This document shows positions 34,694-44,650 of a DNA stretch of 64,000 bases, in pieces. Position numbers and translations under genes: made by a program. The notes below the pieces were generated by a model. That model saw only the letters and a program-made list of their open reading frames with translations, did no database searches and was not told where the DNA came from. The stretch is from Angomonas deanei (taxonomy: Eukaryota > Euglenozoa > Kinetoplastea > Trypanosomatida > Trypanosomatidae), in the NCBI GenBank assembly GCA_903995115.1, contig LR877151.1, positions 496,001 through 560,000 on the forward strand, read 5' to 3'. Each line of letters opens with the position of its first letter. Position 1 is the first letter of the stretch.

Positions 34694-35779
34694 TTACACA
34701 TAGTAGTCGCTCTTGACTTTCCGCGGGCCGATGGGGCTGAAGAAGCGTTTGAAAAAGTTCTTGCAGCGTCCCTCACTATACTCTTTTTGGATTTCAAAGC
34801 AGCTGTTGTGTACCCGAAGCCGCTCCTTTTCCGTGGTCGCATTACACGCCATGCAAAAGTATTTGACCGCAAAAGGTCCGGTGAGGATCCCACCCAACGC
34901 GGCGCCGACAATCACCAACACGGAAGCCGCAATGTGCCATCTACCTAGGGCACTGTCGAGGTCATGCTTGTAATCGTACAACCCTAGAAACACAATGGAC
35001 CGTATAATAGCGTAGAGCTGAAGGACTACCGTGATGATAAAGTACCCAGCGAAGAAGCGAAAGTTTCTCTTCCCCACGCAACTACCCAGCACGCCGCAGT
35101 GGTGGTCGAACTCTTCGACGCAGACGTCACAAAACTTGCAGTGCGTCGAACGCGGTGGTCGCGGCACGTTGCACGTTTTGCAGATAAAAAGGGAGACCTC
35201 TTTGCCCTTTATCATGACCTTCTCTGTTCGTTTGTTGGGATCGTAGTCTGGTCCTTTGGGGGCCGGTGGGACGATTCCCGGGTCCATGCCGATCGCACAG
35301 AACAAACAAATAAAGGAAATACACAAGAGCACCACCGTGATCACAATGCTAAAGATTTCCTTCGGGGGGACCACAGAGGTCAAAAAGATGAGGGCGAACA
35401 ATAACACATAGGCGACGAGAACAAGACTGTTCCACCAGTCCTTTGTGAAGAGCAGACAGCCTACTTTTTTAAAGTTGCCCAGCGCCCGTTTTTTCACGCC
35501 GGGGGCTTCTTCTTCCGCCTTGGGTTCTTCCTTCTTTTTCGGTGTTGGGGCGGACGGCTCCGCATCCGCTGCCACAGCCACTTCTGGGTCAATTTTCAGC
35601 TCCACCACCGCGCTGGTCACTCGATTCCCTTCCAAACTGGGCGAACTAACATCGGGTGACAACTCCGCGTCGTCGTTCTCGCGATTGCGCGCGGACGCGG
35701 GGGAAAAGATACTACTCGTCTGGTAGGACGACATCTCGCGTCCCTGCTCTAAGGAAGGCTCCTCTTCCACCCCACTCAT
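34694..35779 (-). CDS. DHHC-type protein S-palmitoyltransferase
   Basis: A 361-residue protein with four membrane spans (about 118-136, 143-163, 241-265 and 283-310). The Cys-rich domain between spans 2 and 3 reads CKTCNVPRPPRSTHCKFCDVC, then FDHHCGVLGSCVGKRNFRFF, with DHHC at 225-228. A TTxE-type motif (ATTEKER) follows the last span. It transfers palmitate from its own Cys228 to substrate cysteines, typically at Golgi, ER or flagellar membranes. The N-terminal 100 residues are acidic and Ser/Pro/Glu-rich. The consensus after DHHC is usually PWVNNC; here it is GVLGSC, a modest deviation. Confidence 0.94.
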   Translation of the reverse strand: MSGVEEEPSLEQGREMSSYQTSSIFSPASARNRENDDAELSPDVSSPSLEGNRVTSAVVELKIDPEVAVAADAEPSAPTPKKKEEPKAEEEAPGVKKRALGNFKKVGCLLFTKDWWNSLVLVAYVLLFALIFLTSVVPPKEIFSIVITVVLLCISFICLFCAIGMDPGIVPPAPKGPDYDPNKRTEKVMIKGKEVSLFICKTCNVPRPPRSTHCKFCDVCVEEFDHHCGVLGSCVGKRNFRFFAGYFIITVVLQLYAIIRSIVFLGLYDYKHDLDSALGRWHIAASVLVIVGAALGGILTGPFAVKYFCMACNATTEKERLRVHNSCFEIQKEYSEGRCKNFFKRFFSPIGPRKVKSDYYV

Positions 35780-35934
35780 TTGGTGATGGTAGAGGGGGCT
35801 AATACAAGTCTGCGCTTTGGAAAGTGTGTGGACAGAAAAACAAGAGTTACGTGAGGAGTGTTGTGGTTTTACTATTCACGGAAGAAAAATCATCAAAACA
35901 AACCTAGTGTACAATGCAGTTTAAGTCGATACGA

Positions 35935-36918
35935 TTAGACATTGGAAATATGATCCGCGGACCAACCTGGGACAGAAGTCAGCTGGCGACCAGGAAAGGT
36001 GATACCGGTGAGCTGGCCGCCGTAGACACAACCGCTGTCGAGTCCAATGGCAAACGGCGTCACTTGAAGTCTTCGCTTCGCGTCGTGTCCAAACACAACC
36101 GTTTTCCCACGATAAAACTCCAGACAGACGGCGCTGTTTCCTTCCTCTTCCTCGACATCTTCACCCTCCTCCTCTGACGCGGTAGGGGATTCCGAGGGGC
36201 GGCTATTCCCCTCAGAGGAAGTGGACGGGGACTCGCCTAGCCTAGAGACCAGCTTACTGTACGTCTTGGCCCACGGTTTGCCAATCTTGTTACGCTCAAC
36301 GGCAACGTACGTCTCGGAAGTAGAGAGTGGCTCCGGAATCTCCTCATCCACTTTGGCCGCTTTAAAGTACTTTTTCTTCTTCACCAAGTTTCGCATGCGC
36401 GTCACCGCCTCCACCTCTTGATCCTCCAACGATAGGGTGGGGTCCAGACCGGCGTGCACCACCACCACATCGTGTTGTGGGATATCCAACACATGCGGCA
36501 CGGACGACAGAAACTCCATCAAATCGGGAGGGCAGTCCACCGCCAAGGGGAGCAGTGTACTCTCCTTTTCCTTCTTTTTTAGTTTTTCGTCGTGCGCAAT
36601 TTTTTCGCGAAGGCGCAGCATTTTAATGTCGTGATTGCCGAGCACGCCTCTGGCGCCAATGTCCCGAAGGAAGCGAATACACCCGTAAGAGTCAGGGCCT
36701 TTGTTGATCAAATCTCCGACAAACACGCACATGTCCTCTTGGCCATTGCTTACCGCTTCGCCAGGACTGTAGAGTAGCCCCGGTACGGTTCGCACCTGCT
36801 CATTTGAAAAGTGCAACTCGCGTAAGAGGTTTTTGGCGTTTTCGAGGCAGCCGTGCAAATCACCGAGTATGATGACGCGACCCGATACGCTCCGCAAGGT
36901 TTCCACGACACAGCTCAT
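35935..36918 (-). CDS. ApaH-like phosphatase (ALPH), calcineurin-like fold
   Basis: A 327-residue protein; the frame is open upstream, but the start at 36918 (MSCVVETLRS) directly follows a pyrimidine tract ending in CACAAG. Metal-site motifs are complete: GDLHG 19-23, GDLINKGPDS 68-77, GNHD 94-97, VVHAGLDP, GHDAKRRL, and the family-typical LDSGCVYGGQLTGI. Bacterial ApaH hydrolyses Ap4A. In T. brucei, ALPH1 of this family is the mRNA decapping enzyme, but this protein lacks ALPH1's long flanking extensions, so it may be a different ALPH paralogue acting on dinucleotides or other caps. Residues 200-270 hold an acidic Ser-rich insert. Confidence 0.88.
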   Translation of the reverse strand: MSCVVETLRSVSGRVIILGDLHGCLENAKNLLRELHFSNEQVRTVPGLLYSPGEAVSNGQEDMCVFVGDLINKGPDSYGCIRFLRDIGARGVLGNHDIKMLRLREKIAHDEKLKKKEKESTLLPLAVDCPPDLMEFLSSVPHVLDIPQHDVVVVHAGLDPTLSLEDQEVEAVTRMRNLVKKKKYFKAAKVDEEIPEPLSTSETYVAVERNKIGKPWAKTYSKLVSRLGESPSTSSEGNSRPSESPTASEEEGEDVEEEEGNSAVCLEFYRGKTVVFGHDAKRRLQVTPFAIGLDSGCVYGGQLTGITFPGRQLTSVPGWSADHISNV

Positions 36919-37121
36919 CTTGTGGGGGAAATAAAGAGTAAAAAAAAAACTTTGGTGACAGACAGAAGACGATGAAGAATAATGATAAAGACAACTCGGT
37001 GGTTCGGTTTTTAGCAAGCTTTAATAAGATATTCCTCAGCACCACCACACCAACAAAAAGAAAGAAGTAAGTCTGTGTAAAATTAGCACTAGTATTATCA
37101 TTAAGTGGGAAGAACGTTCTT

Positions 37122-37625
37122 TTACTTGGCGGATGCCCCTTTGTTCTCTTGCTTCTCCGCGAGCAACTCTTCCTCCAGTGTATCCACATCAAATCCGAGG
37201 CCCCTCATCTCCTCCAGGTAGCGCGCCGTCGGGTCGTCCTCCGGCTTGAGCGCCTTGGCCGCCACCTCCTCCTGCTCCTTCTTCTTGCGCTTCATGGCAA
37301 TGGTAAAGGCACCGAGACCGATCGCACAAATCAAAAAGGCGCGCAGTCCTCGCATGGCGAGTGACTTCAATATCAAGGTATTCTCCTCAAACGCCTCCTT
37401 CCCGATTTCCTGCGAGATGCGAATTTCCTCCGCCGTTCGTTGGTCCTGCTGTTCGTTAAACTGGTGCAACTGTTCTGCCTCCTTATTCAACTTCGCCGCT
37501 TCCTCCGCTATGTTGGGTGTATCCATTTTCGGCGGTGGAACGCCACTGGAGGCGTACCGGTGTGAACTAAGGGTACTGGTGTGAAGAAACTTCACCCACA
37601 CCGGCAACAGGGCAGCACGTCGCAT
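37122..37625 (-). CDS. Small single-span protein, probably mitochondrial
   Basis: A 167-residue protein. The start at 37625 (MRRAALLPVWVKFLHTSTLS) is chosen because a C/T tract ending in CCCCCAG lies a few bases upstream, discounting an upstream in-frame start. The first 30 residues look like a mitochondrial presequence, basic and Ser-rich with no acids. A helical charged stretch (about 40-80) is followed by one membrane span (about 93-111, AFLICAIGLGAFTIAM) and an acidic/basic helical tail with DPTARYLEEMRGLGFDVDTL. The family is not recognised. Confidence 0.82.
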   Translation of the reverse strand: MRRAALLPVWVKFLHTSTLSSHRYASSGVPPPKMDTPNIAEEAAKLNKEAEQLHQFNEQQDQRTAEEIRISQEIGKEAFEENTLILKSLAMRGLRAFLICAIGLGAFTIAMKRKKKEQEEVAAKALKPEDDPTARYLEEMRGLGFDVDTLEEELLAEKQENKGASAK

Positions 37626-37670
37626 TTCTACTGGGGGGAGATGGAAAAGAGGGGAAAATGTTTGTGCAAC
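37626..37670 (-). promoter_or_regulatory. Pyrimidine tract and CAG acceptor on the minus strand
   Basis: Read on the minus strand, TTTTCCCCTCTTTTCC is followed by ATCTCCCCCCAG and then TAGAA-ATG. This fits a trans-splice acceptor and sets the start of the small mitochondrial-type protein at 37625. Confidence 0.65.
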
Positions 37671-37870
37671 GATGAACAGTGTAAATATTGATAAAGGTGG
37701 TCGATGCAATAAAACAAACCCCCCTCACACGGCAGTTCTCATTTAATCTTTATTTTACTGATCTTTTGACAAAAATCTAAACGGCGGTATGACAACAACT
37801 TCACAGGAACGAAGAACAAAAAAATATCTATTAGTTAAGAATCACAAAAAAGCATACAACTTCTCTATTC

Positions 37871-38425
37871 TTACCACTCATCCCTGGCGGAGACGTTGTT
37901 CAGGCGGTGGGCGCTACCAGTGCGCTGTTTCACGCCACGCGAGCTGGTTCCGCTGCCCCTCCGCTTGTTGGCAGACGCGGAACGTGGGGTGGCGGTGCCC
38001 ACCAAAGGACTGCTGGTGCGGTTCGTCGACGTCAGGGACGGAATACGGCGGAGCGTGGTAGAACTGTTTTGCGGGTTGGCCGAGATGACAGGGGACGGGC
38101 GTCGCATAAAGTTTCTACTAGAGTTGCCCACCATGCTGGTGTCCTTCTCCTGCGGTGGGCTCTCACCGTTCCGCTGGGGGGTGGCCGAACGCCGCATGGG
38201 GGTGGTGGGACGGCGGTAGTGCTCCGCCAGCAAGTCTATCTTTTTACCTAAAATGGTCACTACGGACTGTAAATTGCGGCAATCCGCCTCGCGATCGGCT
38301 AACTCTTGCGTCACCGTCGCCAGTCGCTCCTCAAAGTCCTCCCGCTGGCGGTGGAGCTCGGACTCGAAGATGAGCTTTTGCCGAAGCAGCTCTGCCCGAA
38401 AGGCGTCTATCTCATCGGAACTCAT
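37871..38425 (-). CDS. Coiled-coil/basic Ser-rich protein, unidentified
   Basis: A 184-residue protein. Residues 1-70 are a predicted coiled coil (FRAELLRQKLIFESELHRQR, VTQELADREADCRNLQSVVT). The remaining residues are basic, rich in Ser/Thr/Pro/Arg (for example PTTPMRRSATPQRNGES) and probably disordered and phosphorylated. This short coiled coil plus basic tail recurs in microtubule-associated and flagellar proteins, but no specific family is evident. There are no cysteine clusters, spans or signal sequences. Confidence 0.78.
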   Translation of the reverse strand: MSSDEIDAFRAELLRQKLIFESELHRQREDFEERLATVTQELADREADCRNLQSVVTILGKKIDLLAEHYRRPTTPMRRSATPQRNGESPPQEKDTSMVGNSSRNFMRRPSPVISANPQNSSTTLRRIPSLTSTNRTSSPLVGTATPRSASANKRRGSGTSSRGVKQRTGSAHRLNNVSARDEW

Positions 38426-38656
38426 TTGAATTCACTTATGGTTGGGGATGGGCTAATAAACAACAACAAAATAGGAGGAAAAAAACAAAGTGGCATATCC
38501 TCCCGTCGTCTCCATCTCTTTCGTCGAATAATACTACTTGTTAGCGAACAGCACAACAAATAATGTCAAGCGTTGCAAAATACCAATAAAGATAACAAAT
38601 ATAGTTGTGAGAAAAGAAAGAAAGCAAAAAGGGGGACTGTTTGGTCGTCCTCCTTC

Positions 38657-40828
38657 TCAGTAAACATCTTTTTGATAGCGTTTGTCCCTTTCCATCTGGC
38701 GTAGGTGCGCCACCGCCTCCGGCTTACCACATCCCCGGTCAGCCACCAGCAGCTCGATGAGTGCCTTGTCCACATCCTTGGCCATATTGGTAGCGTCACC
38801 CGACACGTAGATTCGGCCAACGTCACCGCGCAAAATCTCTAACACCTGTGCCTCGTGTTTTTGGAGGAGGTTGGTGACGTACACCTTCTCCTCCGTTTCT
38901 CTGCTAAAAGCGCAGTCCAGGAGGGTGATCACGGGCTGGGAAAGGGGGCCTTTGCCTGGCATCGCTCGGACGGCCGCAGTGCTGTTTGCCTCCGGGTGTG
39001 CTGCGTCGTACGATTGTATTTCCTTCGGCGATAAGGACCACCGCTCCACCTCCTCCTTGATAAAGTATTCCTCCTTCGTTCGTGCGCCAAAGAAAAAGAC
39101 GCACGGGCCGTATTTACCGGAAGGGTTCTCTCGCATGATGGCCTCTCGGCGGAAACAGAGACCCACCATCGCGGCCGACCCTGTCCCTGGGCCGATGAGC
39201 AGCATTGGGACGTCGTCTATTTTGCTGGGAAGATGAAAGGTAGACGTGCGAACATATGCGTAGACATGATCTTTTCCGGGTTGTAATCGGTTCTTGAGGT
39301 AGCCTGAAGTAAGTCCGTCCTCGCGGAAACGAATGTACAGTTGAATCTCGCCGGGGTGTGTCGAGGGATCGGAGCCGATCGAATAGTACCGAACCTGAAT
39401 GCGGGGCATAATCTCGAGAAGGTGTCCCAACGGAATGCTGCAGCACGACGGAAACCGCTCCATGTAGTCTAGCACCGTGCGTAACGTACCAGAGGCATTC
39501 GGAACTGGTCGGCCTTCTTCCGGGGCCTTGAGCAATTCTTCCATGGTGGCGCGCTCCTTGTTGTCTGAGCAGTACTTGGCCAGCACCCGCAGCACAAACC
39601 GTCGCGGTTTACCGCACAAGTCCATGTAGTGGGTCAGCACATTTCGTAGCGTCACTTGCTTAGGCAGCAGGTTCGCCTTTAAGCCAGCCCCCAACGGACG
39701 CAGCTGTGTGAGGGAATTGACCTCTTCCTCCTTTAGCGACAGCAGACGGATGAGACGATCTACCGCCTCTGGTGGGTTGGACGGGTAAATACCAAAGTGA
39801 TCGCCCGCCTCGTACGCCACCGACGTGTCCTTGATTTCGAAAGTCACACGATGCACGGCGCTGCCGTCCTCCTTCCTCGTCGCCGAAAGCTGCTCCATAC
39901 GCTTCAACAGCACCTTCGACGGGGTGTGAAGCGAGGGTGCGGTGCCCAACGGTGGTCCAGGGTACACTGGTTCATCGGATGCCGAGGCGGTATTCGGCGT
40001 CAGGACCAACTCGGTCGATCGCTTTGGTGGCTTCGTGGACCCCTGCGTTACTTTTATGCCACAGTCCGCCTTGAGGACTTCCATCAGACGATTCGTCCAC
40101 GCATCAAACAAGTCCTCTGTGGTGTCCCGCTTTGCATCGCCGAACCCCATTCGGAGCAGTTCACAGCCACCCGCCTTCTTGAGACACAAGTTGGTGGTCG
40201 TCCCGGAGCGACAGTAGTACTTGTACGAGCTGTCGCCCAACCCGAACACGGCAAAGGCCACGTTACGAAAGGGCGGTATTGTGTTCTTGTCCTTTTCCAC
40301 TGCCGCATTGTAGGATTCGTACTGCCTCAAAATTTCAAAAAACAGGGTCATGTAGTTGGCGGCCGGCTCACCCTCACCAGCCGTGGAGACGACAAAGATG
40401 AAAATATCCTTCTTTTTCATGGGGACATCTTGCGTTAACGGGGCGCTGGAGAGTAGAGGGAACTTGGACGCGCTGCTGGAATACAAATAGCGTTCCAAGT
40501 AGCTCCAGGAGCTCGGCTCCACCAGCGCCGCCCCGATGCCGTGGTCATTGAGCTGCATCACCAGACCTTTTGCGAGGTTCTCCGCGTTACCAGACTCGCT
40601 GCCGTACACCACCTTCACCCGGGCGTGGTGGCACCCAAAGATGTCACCATCCTCCGCAGCGCCTTCACCGGCGATGGAAGATTTCCGCAGACGGTTGGCG
40701 TACCGTTTGGCAAACTGATCCTTGTCCGTCCCCTGACTCCGATAGTACAGCACGGCTGCCGCTGTTACCGTCGCCGTCAACGCCAGGACAGCACGGTACT
40801 TGTTACTGTTGTTATTCGAAGAAGACAT
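38657..40828 (-). CDS. CPR: NADPH-cytochrome P450 reductase
   Basis: A 723-residue diflavin reductase that moves electrons from NADPH through FAD and FMN to P450s such as CYP51. The start at 40828 (MSSSNNNSNK) is the first ATG after a TATTTTTTAG acceptor. An N-terminal anchor lies at about 13-29 (AVLALTATVTAAAVLYY). The FMN domain has VVYGSESGNAENLAKGL, STAGEGEPAANY and VFGLGDSSYKYY. The FAD domain has RVQVRYYS-type RYYSIGSDPS (about 480s) and GLTSGYLKN. The NADPH domain has IGPGTGSAAMVGL, FFGARTKEEYFI and YVSGDATNMAKDV. The C-terminal aromatic is Tyr (KDVY) where animal CPRs have Trp. T. cruzi has several CPR paralogues; the membrane anchor argues against Tah18/NDOR1. Confidence 0.93.
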   Translation of the reverse strand: MSSSNNNSNKYRAVLALTATVTAAAVLYYRSQGTDKDQFAKRYANRLRKSSIAGEGAAEDGDIFGCHHARVKVVYGSESGNAENLAKGLVMQLNDHGIGAALVEPSSWSYLERYLYSSSASKFPLLSSAPLTQDVPMKKKDIFIFVVSTAGEGEPAANYMTLFFEILRQYESYNAAVEKDKNTIPPFRNVAFAVFGLGDSSYKYYCRSGTTTNLCLKKAGGCELLRMGFGDAKRDTTEDLFDAWTNRLMEVLKADCGIKVTQGSTKPPKRSTELVLTPNTASASDEPVYPGPPLGTAPSLHTPSKVLLKRMEQLSATRKEDGSAVHRVTFEIKDTSVAYEAGDHFGIYPSNPPEAVDRLIRLLSLKEEEVNSLTQLRPLGAGLKANLLPKQVTLRNVLTHYMDLCGKPRRFVLRVLAKYCSDNKERATMEELLKAPEEGRPVPNASGTLRTVLDYMERFPSCCSIPLGHLLEIMPRIQVRYYSIGSDPSTHPGEIQLYIRFREDGLTSGYLKNRLQPGKDHVYAYVRTSTFHLPSKIDDVPMLLIGPGTGSAAMVGLCFRREAIMRENPSGKYGPCVFFFGARTKEEYFIKEEVERWSLSPKEIQSYDAAHPEANSTAAVRAMPGKGPLSQPVITLLDCAFSRETEEKVYVTNLLQKHEAQVLEILRGDVGRIYVSGDATNMAKDVDKALIELLVADRGCGKPEAVAHLRQMERDKRYQKDVY

Positions 40829-41046
40829 TGCTTGCACACTAAAAAATATTGAACGATATGTATTGTTCACTAGTGGTGAGTAGAGTGAAGAGGGGAGATA
40901 GAAACACTTTAAGAAAAAGGCTCACCGTCGAAGGAGAAAAACACTAATAAACAAAAACAATTCACAGACTTTCGGTGCATCAGGACAAAAACTAGTATTA
41001 CTTAAATTAAACGGTTAGTAGGAGTGGCACACTTTTCCGAACAGGT

Positions 41047-42219
41047 TTACTTTTCGGGGTTACGCATCTTCCTCTTGACAGGCGGGCGAGGCCCCTTTCG
41101 CACCGGTTTCGAACCATCTAGCAGAGGGCGCAGATCCCTCGGCATCTTCTTTCTAGGATTCGTCGTCATACCCATCCATGAGAAGTTCTCGGTGCCCTCC
41201 GGCTTCGCCTTCTTTTGTGCCTTATCGGCAGAGGGATCTCTGCGGCGCTTCGGTTTCACCTCCACGTCATTGGACTTCCGCTGCTCTCGCCTACTTGGTT
41301 TGGCGGCGGAGAGGCTCTTTGGCTTGTTGACGTGCACGATGCGCACGGGGCGACCGTTCAGTGTATTGCCGCGGGTGTCAATCGCAGGTTGAACAGAGGA
41401 CGGTTTCTGGAACTCGACATAGCCAAACCCTTTGCAGCTACCGGTATCCCGGTCCTTCACGAGACGCACCCGCTTCACATCCGTGATGCCCTGCTGGATA
41501 AAGTACTGGTACACCTGCTCCTCGGTCGTGTCGTAGGCAATGTTACCGAGAAAGATGGACGTTTTTGGCATGAAAGCGGCCTCCTCCGGTTTGAGCGACG
41601 TGACAAAAATGTGGCGGTGCTTAAAGATGAGGCCAGACTTCTTAATCGCCTCCTCTACCCCTTTCGCCTCCTTGAAGAGCACGTAAGCCACGGCACTGTA
41701 CTTTTCGTCGTCCTTCTTCACTTCCTTTCGCAACACACGGACTGCCCTACCGACGTCCTTCTCGCCTTCCTTTCGCTCCTCCAATGTTTGGCAGCGAACC
41801 CGCACACTCTCAATCGTGCCACATTCCTTGAAGATCTTTTCGACCTCTCGCTTATCCACCGTGTTGGGCAAGTTGCCTACAAATGCGGTCCTCTTGTCCT
41901 CTTCCTCGTTCTTGTGCAGTGCGTGTCTAAGGATTTGCTTCTTGCTCTTCTTCACTCCTCCCTTCTTTCGCTTCTCTGTTTCTGTCAAATCCTCCAGACT
42001 GGAGTCAAAAATGGTTTTGAACACTTCGTCGTCCGCGTTCGTTGACTCCTCGTCGGTGGCTCCTTTTTTCTGCCTCATTGCATTTTTGACTTCTGCCTCC
42101 AGCGTCAATTTCCGCTTTTCCCTCCGCGACAGTTTTCGAACCTGCGGCGCAGGAGCAAAAAGATCGACAGTGGTCTTTTTGACCGGCTCAAAGTTGAAGG
42201 TGGGAACGGAATCTGCCAT
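41047..42219 (-). CDS. RBM34/Nop12-like nucleolar RRM protein
   Basis: A 390-residue protein with two RRMs. RRM1 starts at RTAFVGNLPNT (about 110-120) and is split by a long charged loop, a feature of the Nop12/RBM34 group. RRM2 has RNP2 IFLGNI (222-227) and RNP1 KGFGYVEF (263-270). The N-terminal 100 residues and the C-terminal 90 residues are Lys/Arg-rich (PKRRRDPSADKAQKKAKPEG). Yeast Nop12 acts in 5.8S/25S pre-rRNA processing, so a 60S assembly role is inferred. It has the same nucleolar flavour as NOP53 further upstream in this array. Confidence 0.88.
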   Translation of the reverse strand: MADSVPTFNFEPVKKTTVDLFAPAPQVRKLSRREKRKLTLEAEVKNAMRQKKGATDEESTNADDEVFKTIFDSSLEDLTETEKRKKGGVKKSKKQILRHALHKNEEEDKRTAFVGNLPNTVDKREVEKIFKECGTIESVRVRCQTLEERKEGEKDVGRAVRVLRKEVKKDDEKYSAVAYVLFKEAKGVEEAIKKSGLIFKHRHIFVTSLKPEEAAFMPKTSIFLGNIAYDTTEEQVYQYFIQQGITDVKRVRLVKDRDTGSCKGFGYVEFQKPSSVQPAIDTRGNTLNGRPVRIVHVNKPKSLSAAKPSRREQRKSNDVEVKPKRRRDPSADKAQKKAKPEGTENFSWMGMTTNPRKKMPRDLRPLLDGSKPVRKGPRPPVKRKMRNPEK

Positions 42220-42423
42220 GGCTCACAATGCTAAATTGTAATGGTAGAAGTACTGTTTTTGTTTTACTATTGTGTGTAGGAGAGAGAGAGAGACAAAAAT
42301 GATAAGCACAACAGAACACGACATAAACGGCAGACAACGGGAAACCTAGAGCTTGATCATACTAACTTTGCTGTATTCTTTGGATGAACAGGTGTAAAAA
42401 GGATCTCATGGGCACATACTGTG

Positions 42424-43086
42424 TTACAATGCGTTGGTGACAGACAGCACGACGACGAGAATGGCGATCATGCCCATCCCGGCCGCCGCCACCGTGCAGG
42501 AAAACCCAGATCTAGCAGAAGTATTCACACTCCCTTGAATCCCTAACGTTTCTAGCAGGTCAGCGTAAATGTCATTGGAGGCTACAATAACGGTGGCTAA
42601 AATAAAGGTCAACAGCACCGACACCAGGGTGGCCCCGAACACCACAAAGTACTGTACCAGGGTATCTATGAATTTAGATTTGGTCACAAGGTGCGCAATG
42701 GAGACGGCCACGGTGCTCAAGGCCGAAAATAGACTCAGCCCGGCAAAAAACAAATAGGCTACCATCAAATTTTTTAGTGTGCCTGCCGGTACGTTGTGAA
42801 GATACGTGATGTCCCCCGCGGGATTGGCGCCCACGCTGGCCGACAGGCACACGGGTGCATCCTGGAGTACATAAAGATCTAAAGGAGAAGAGGGTTGGGA
42901 CACGCCTGCACTACTTTTACAACCTGCCCCCGATAAGTCGGTCATCATGCGAATCCCAAAGACGTGCAACTGACATCCGCCGATATTCTTCTCCACCAAA
43001 GGGCAAAGGATGCTAGTAAACAGTAGGCCGATCACAAGGGCCCCGTAGATGATGTAGAAGGTTAAGATGAAGTTTCCCTTGTGCAT
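42424..43086 (-). CDS. Four-span membrane protein, unidentified
   Basis: A 220-residue protein with four hydrophobic segments (about 6-27, 108-131, 143-167 and 196-218). A roughly 80-residue region between spans 1 and 2 carries four Cys (GGCQLHVF, GAGCKSS, APVCLSAS), suggesting a disulfide-bonded loop. The arrangement recalls amastins and claudin-like proteins, but the amastin signature is not present, so no family is claimed. The first span may double as a signal anchor. The C-terminus is very short after span 4. A plasma-membrane or endomembrane location is likely. Confidence 0.85.
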   Translation of the reverse strand: MHKGNFILTFYIIYGALVIGLLFTSILCPLVEKNIGGCQLHVFGIRMMTDLSGAGCKSSAGVSQPSSPLDLYVLQDAPVCLSASVGANPAGDITYLHNVPAGTLKNLMVAYLFFAGLSLFSALSTVAVSIAHLVTKSKFIDTLVQYFVVFGATLVSVLLTFILATVIVASNDIYADLLETLGIQGSVNTSARSGFSCTVAAAGMGMIAILVVVLSVTNAL

Positions 43087-43321
43087 TTAGAGGATCTATA
43101 GGAAACTAATAATAATAGGTGTTTTGTTTCTTCTGTATAGAATAAGAAATAGGGGGAGAAAACGTGGTTAAGAAGACAGATCGTTGCACGAAAAAATAGA
43201 CACCAATAAACATGCGCGAAAACAAAACCAAAAGGGACTTTATTGTTTTGTTGTGGTTTTTACTCGATTAAATACGTAATCCTTATTAGTTCTACTCCGA
43301 TGCTCACTGACGTCGCTTACA

Positions 43322-44446
43322 TTAGTGAGACATCAATTCGGTATCGTTCTCTTCGGCATCGTTTTCTTTGGCTTTGTTAGCGGTTTCCTCGTCTCCTGTA
43401 TTAGTTTGTTGCAGGGCTCGTATCTTTGCCTCCGCCTCCGCCACGATCGCCTTGTACTGCTCCAGTACTTCGTCCGTTTCGCCACTATCGACGAGGGCGG
43501 CAAAGTTGCTATCTAGCAAAGATTGCGATGCCTCCGTCGCACTGTCGAGCTGTTCGTTCTTTGCAGCCGTAACATCTAAAGGTTGTGGCTCTTCGGGTGC
43601 CGCCACCGACTTGGTAGCCGAGGAGCTCCCCTTCGCCTCATCGTCAAACATACCATCGAACATACTCATCTTCGACCCGGACAGACGGTAGGAGAGAAAC
43701 AAATCCACAATCTTCTCCTTCGGAAAGTTTGGCTGATAGATTGGGTGGGTTTTCTTCCGCTCCTCAATTCGGGCCTCCTCTTTCTCGATATTCTGGGACT
43801 GCACCTCCAGGTCACGCAACGCCTCTTCGCACTTTTGCTGTTCCTCGCGTCTTGCTACCAATTGAGCGGAGAACTGGCTTTTCTGGGTTCTGCACTGCGC
43901 GTCGGAGATAATCCCCTCCCTAAAGGCCAAATCACGCCAAGATATTTTCTTTTGGAACGCTTCCATTTCAATCTCGCAGTCTCGTACGCGCAGTTGCAAG
44001 CGGCTAACATCCGGGGTCGGAGCATTTCGATCCCTCCGCTCACTCCACGGAGGAAACCTTACGTGCACATCACGCGCTACCAACCGGAACATAAAACTGT
44101 CAATCTCCTCCTTGTGGCAACTCAAAAAATGAGGCACCTTTTCGCTGCGCCGATAACCCTCACCACATAGGAGACAGTACGTCACACCTGGGGGCGGAGG
44201 GCCGTGACGGCCTCGGTCAGAGGCGAGCGGTGACTCACGCCGCCGTCCACCCCTATGAAAGCGCTCCTCCGAGTCTCTTCTGGGGTATCTCGGCGGGCGG
44301 GGGTCGTAGTCCCTTGGCCGGGGCCCACGGTAATCCGAATCCAGTCGAGGGTCCCTACCTCTGTCGCGGCCGCCTCTCCCACTGCCACCCAGCGGGGGTC
44401 CACGGGAGTGGTGGATTGGATAATCATCGTAACGATCTCTTTTCAT
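43322..44446 (-). CDS. RG-rich protein with C2HC zinc finger
   Basis: A 374-residue protein. Residues 1-85 are Arg/Gly/Asp/Pro-rich (RGPRPRDYDPRPPRYPRRDS), a composition typical of RNA-binding and arginine-methylated proteins. A small zinc finger, YCLLCGEGYRRSEKVPHFLSCH, lies at about 90-111 (Cys-x2-Cys-x11-His-x3-Cys). Residues 120-250 form a helical region with a coiled coil (QQKCEEALRDLEVQSQNIEK). The C-terminal 100 residues are acidic and Ala/Glu-rich. An mRNA-processing or mRNP role fits the composition, but no named family is recognised. Confidence 0.83.
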   Translation of the reverse strand: MKRDRYDDYPIHHSRGPPLGGSGRGGRDRGRDPRLDSDYRGPRPRDYDPRPPRYPRRDSEERFHRGGRRRESPLASDRGRHGPPPPGVTYCLLCGEGYRRSEKVPHFLSCHKEEIDSFMFRLVARDVHVRFPPWSERRDRNAPTPDVSRLQLRVRDCEIEMEAFQKKISWRDLAFREGIISDAQCRTQKSQFSAQLVARREEQQKCEEALRDLEVQSQNIEKEEARIEERKKTHPIYQPNFPKEKIVDLFLSYRLSGSKMSMFDGMFDDEAKGSSSATKSVAAPEEPQPLDVTAAKNEQLDSATEASQSLLDSNFAALVDSGETDEVLEQYKAIVAEAEAKIRALQQTNTGDEETANKAKENDAEENDTELMSH

Positions 44447-44650
44447 GTTTGGCGTTCGTTACTAACTGCCGCTGATGATACTTATGGTGATAAGCACGAA
44501 AAAAAAAAAAAAAAGTGGGGGGTGGAGGAGGTATATCGGTAGTGAAAACAAAAAAGAGGAAACCGAATGTCACAGTACACAAGAACGACAAAAAATAAAA
44601 AGCAAAGCAATCTTGTTCATATAATACATGAAGCGCACATCTTCTTCTTT

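Noticed and set aside
41215-42045. Long opposite-strand frame over the RRM gene
   Set aside because: It is a mirror of the GC-biased codons of the RRM gene; the sense protein has clear RRM motifs.
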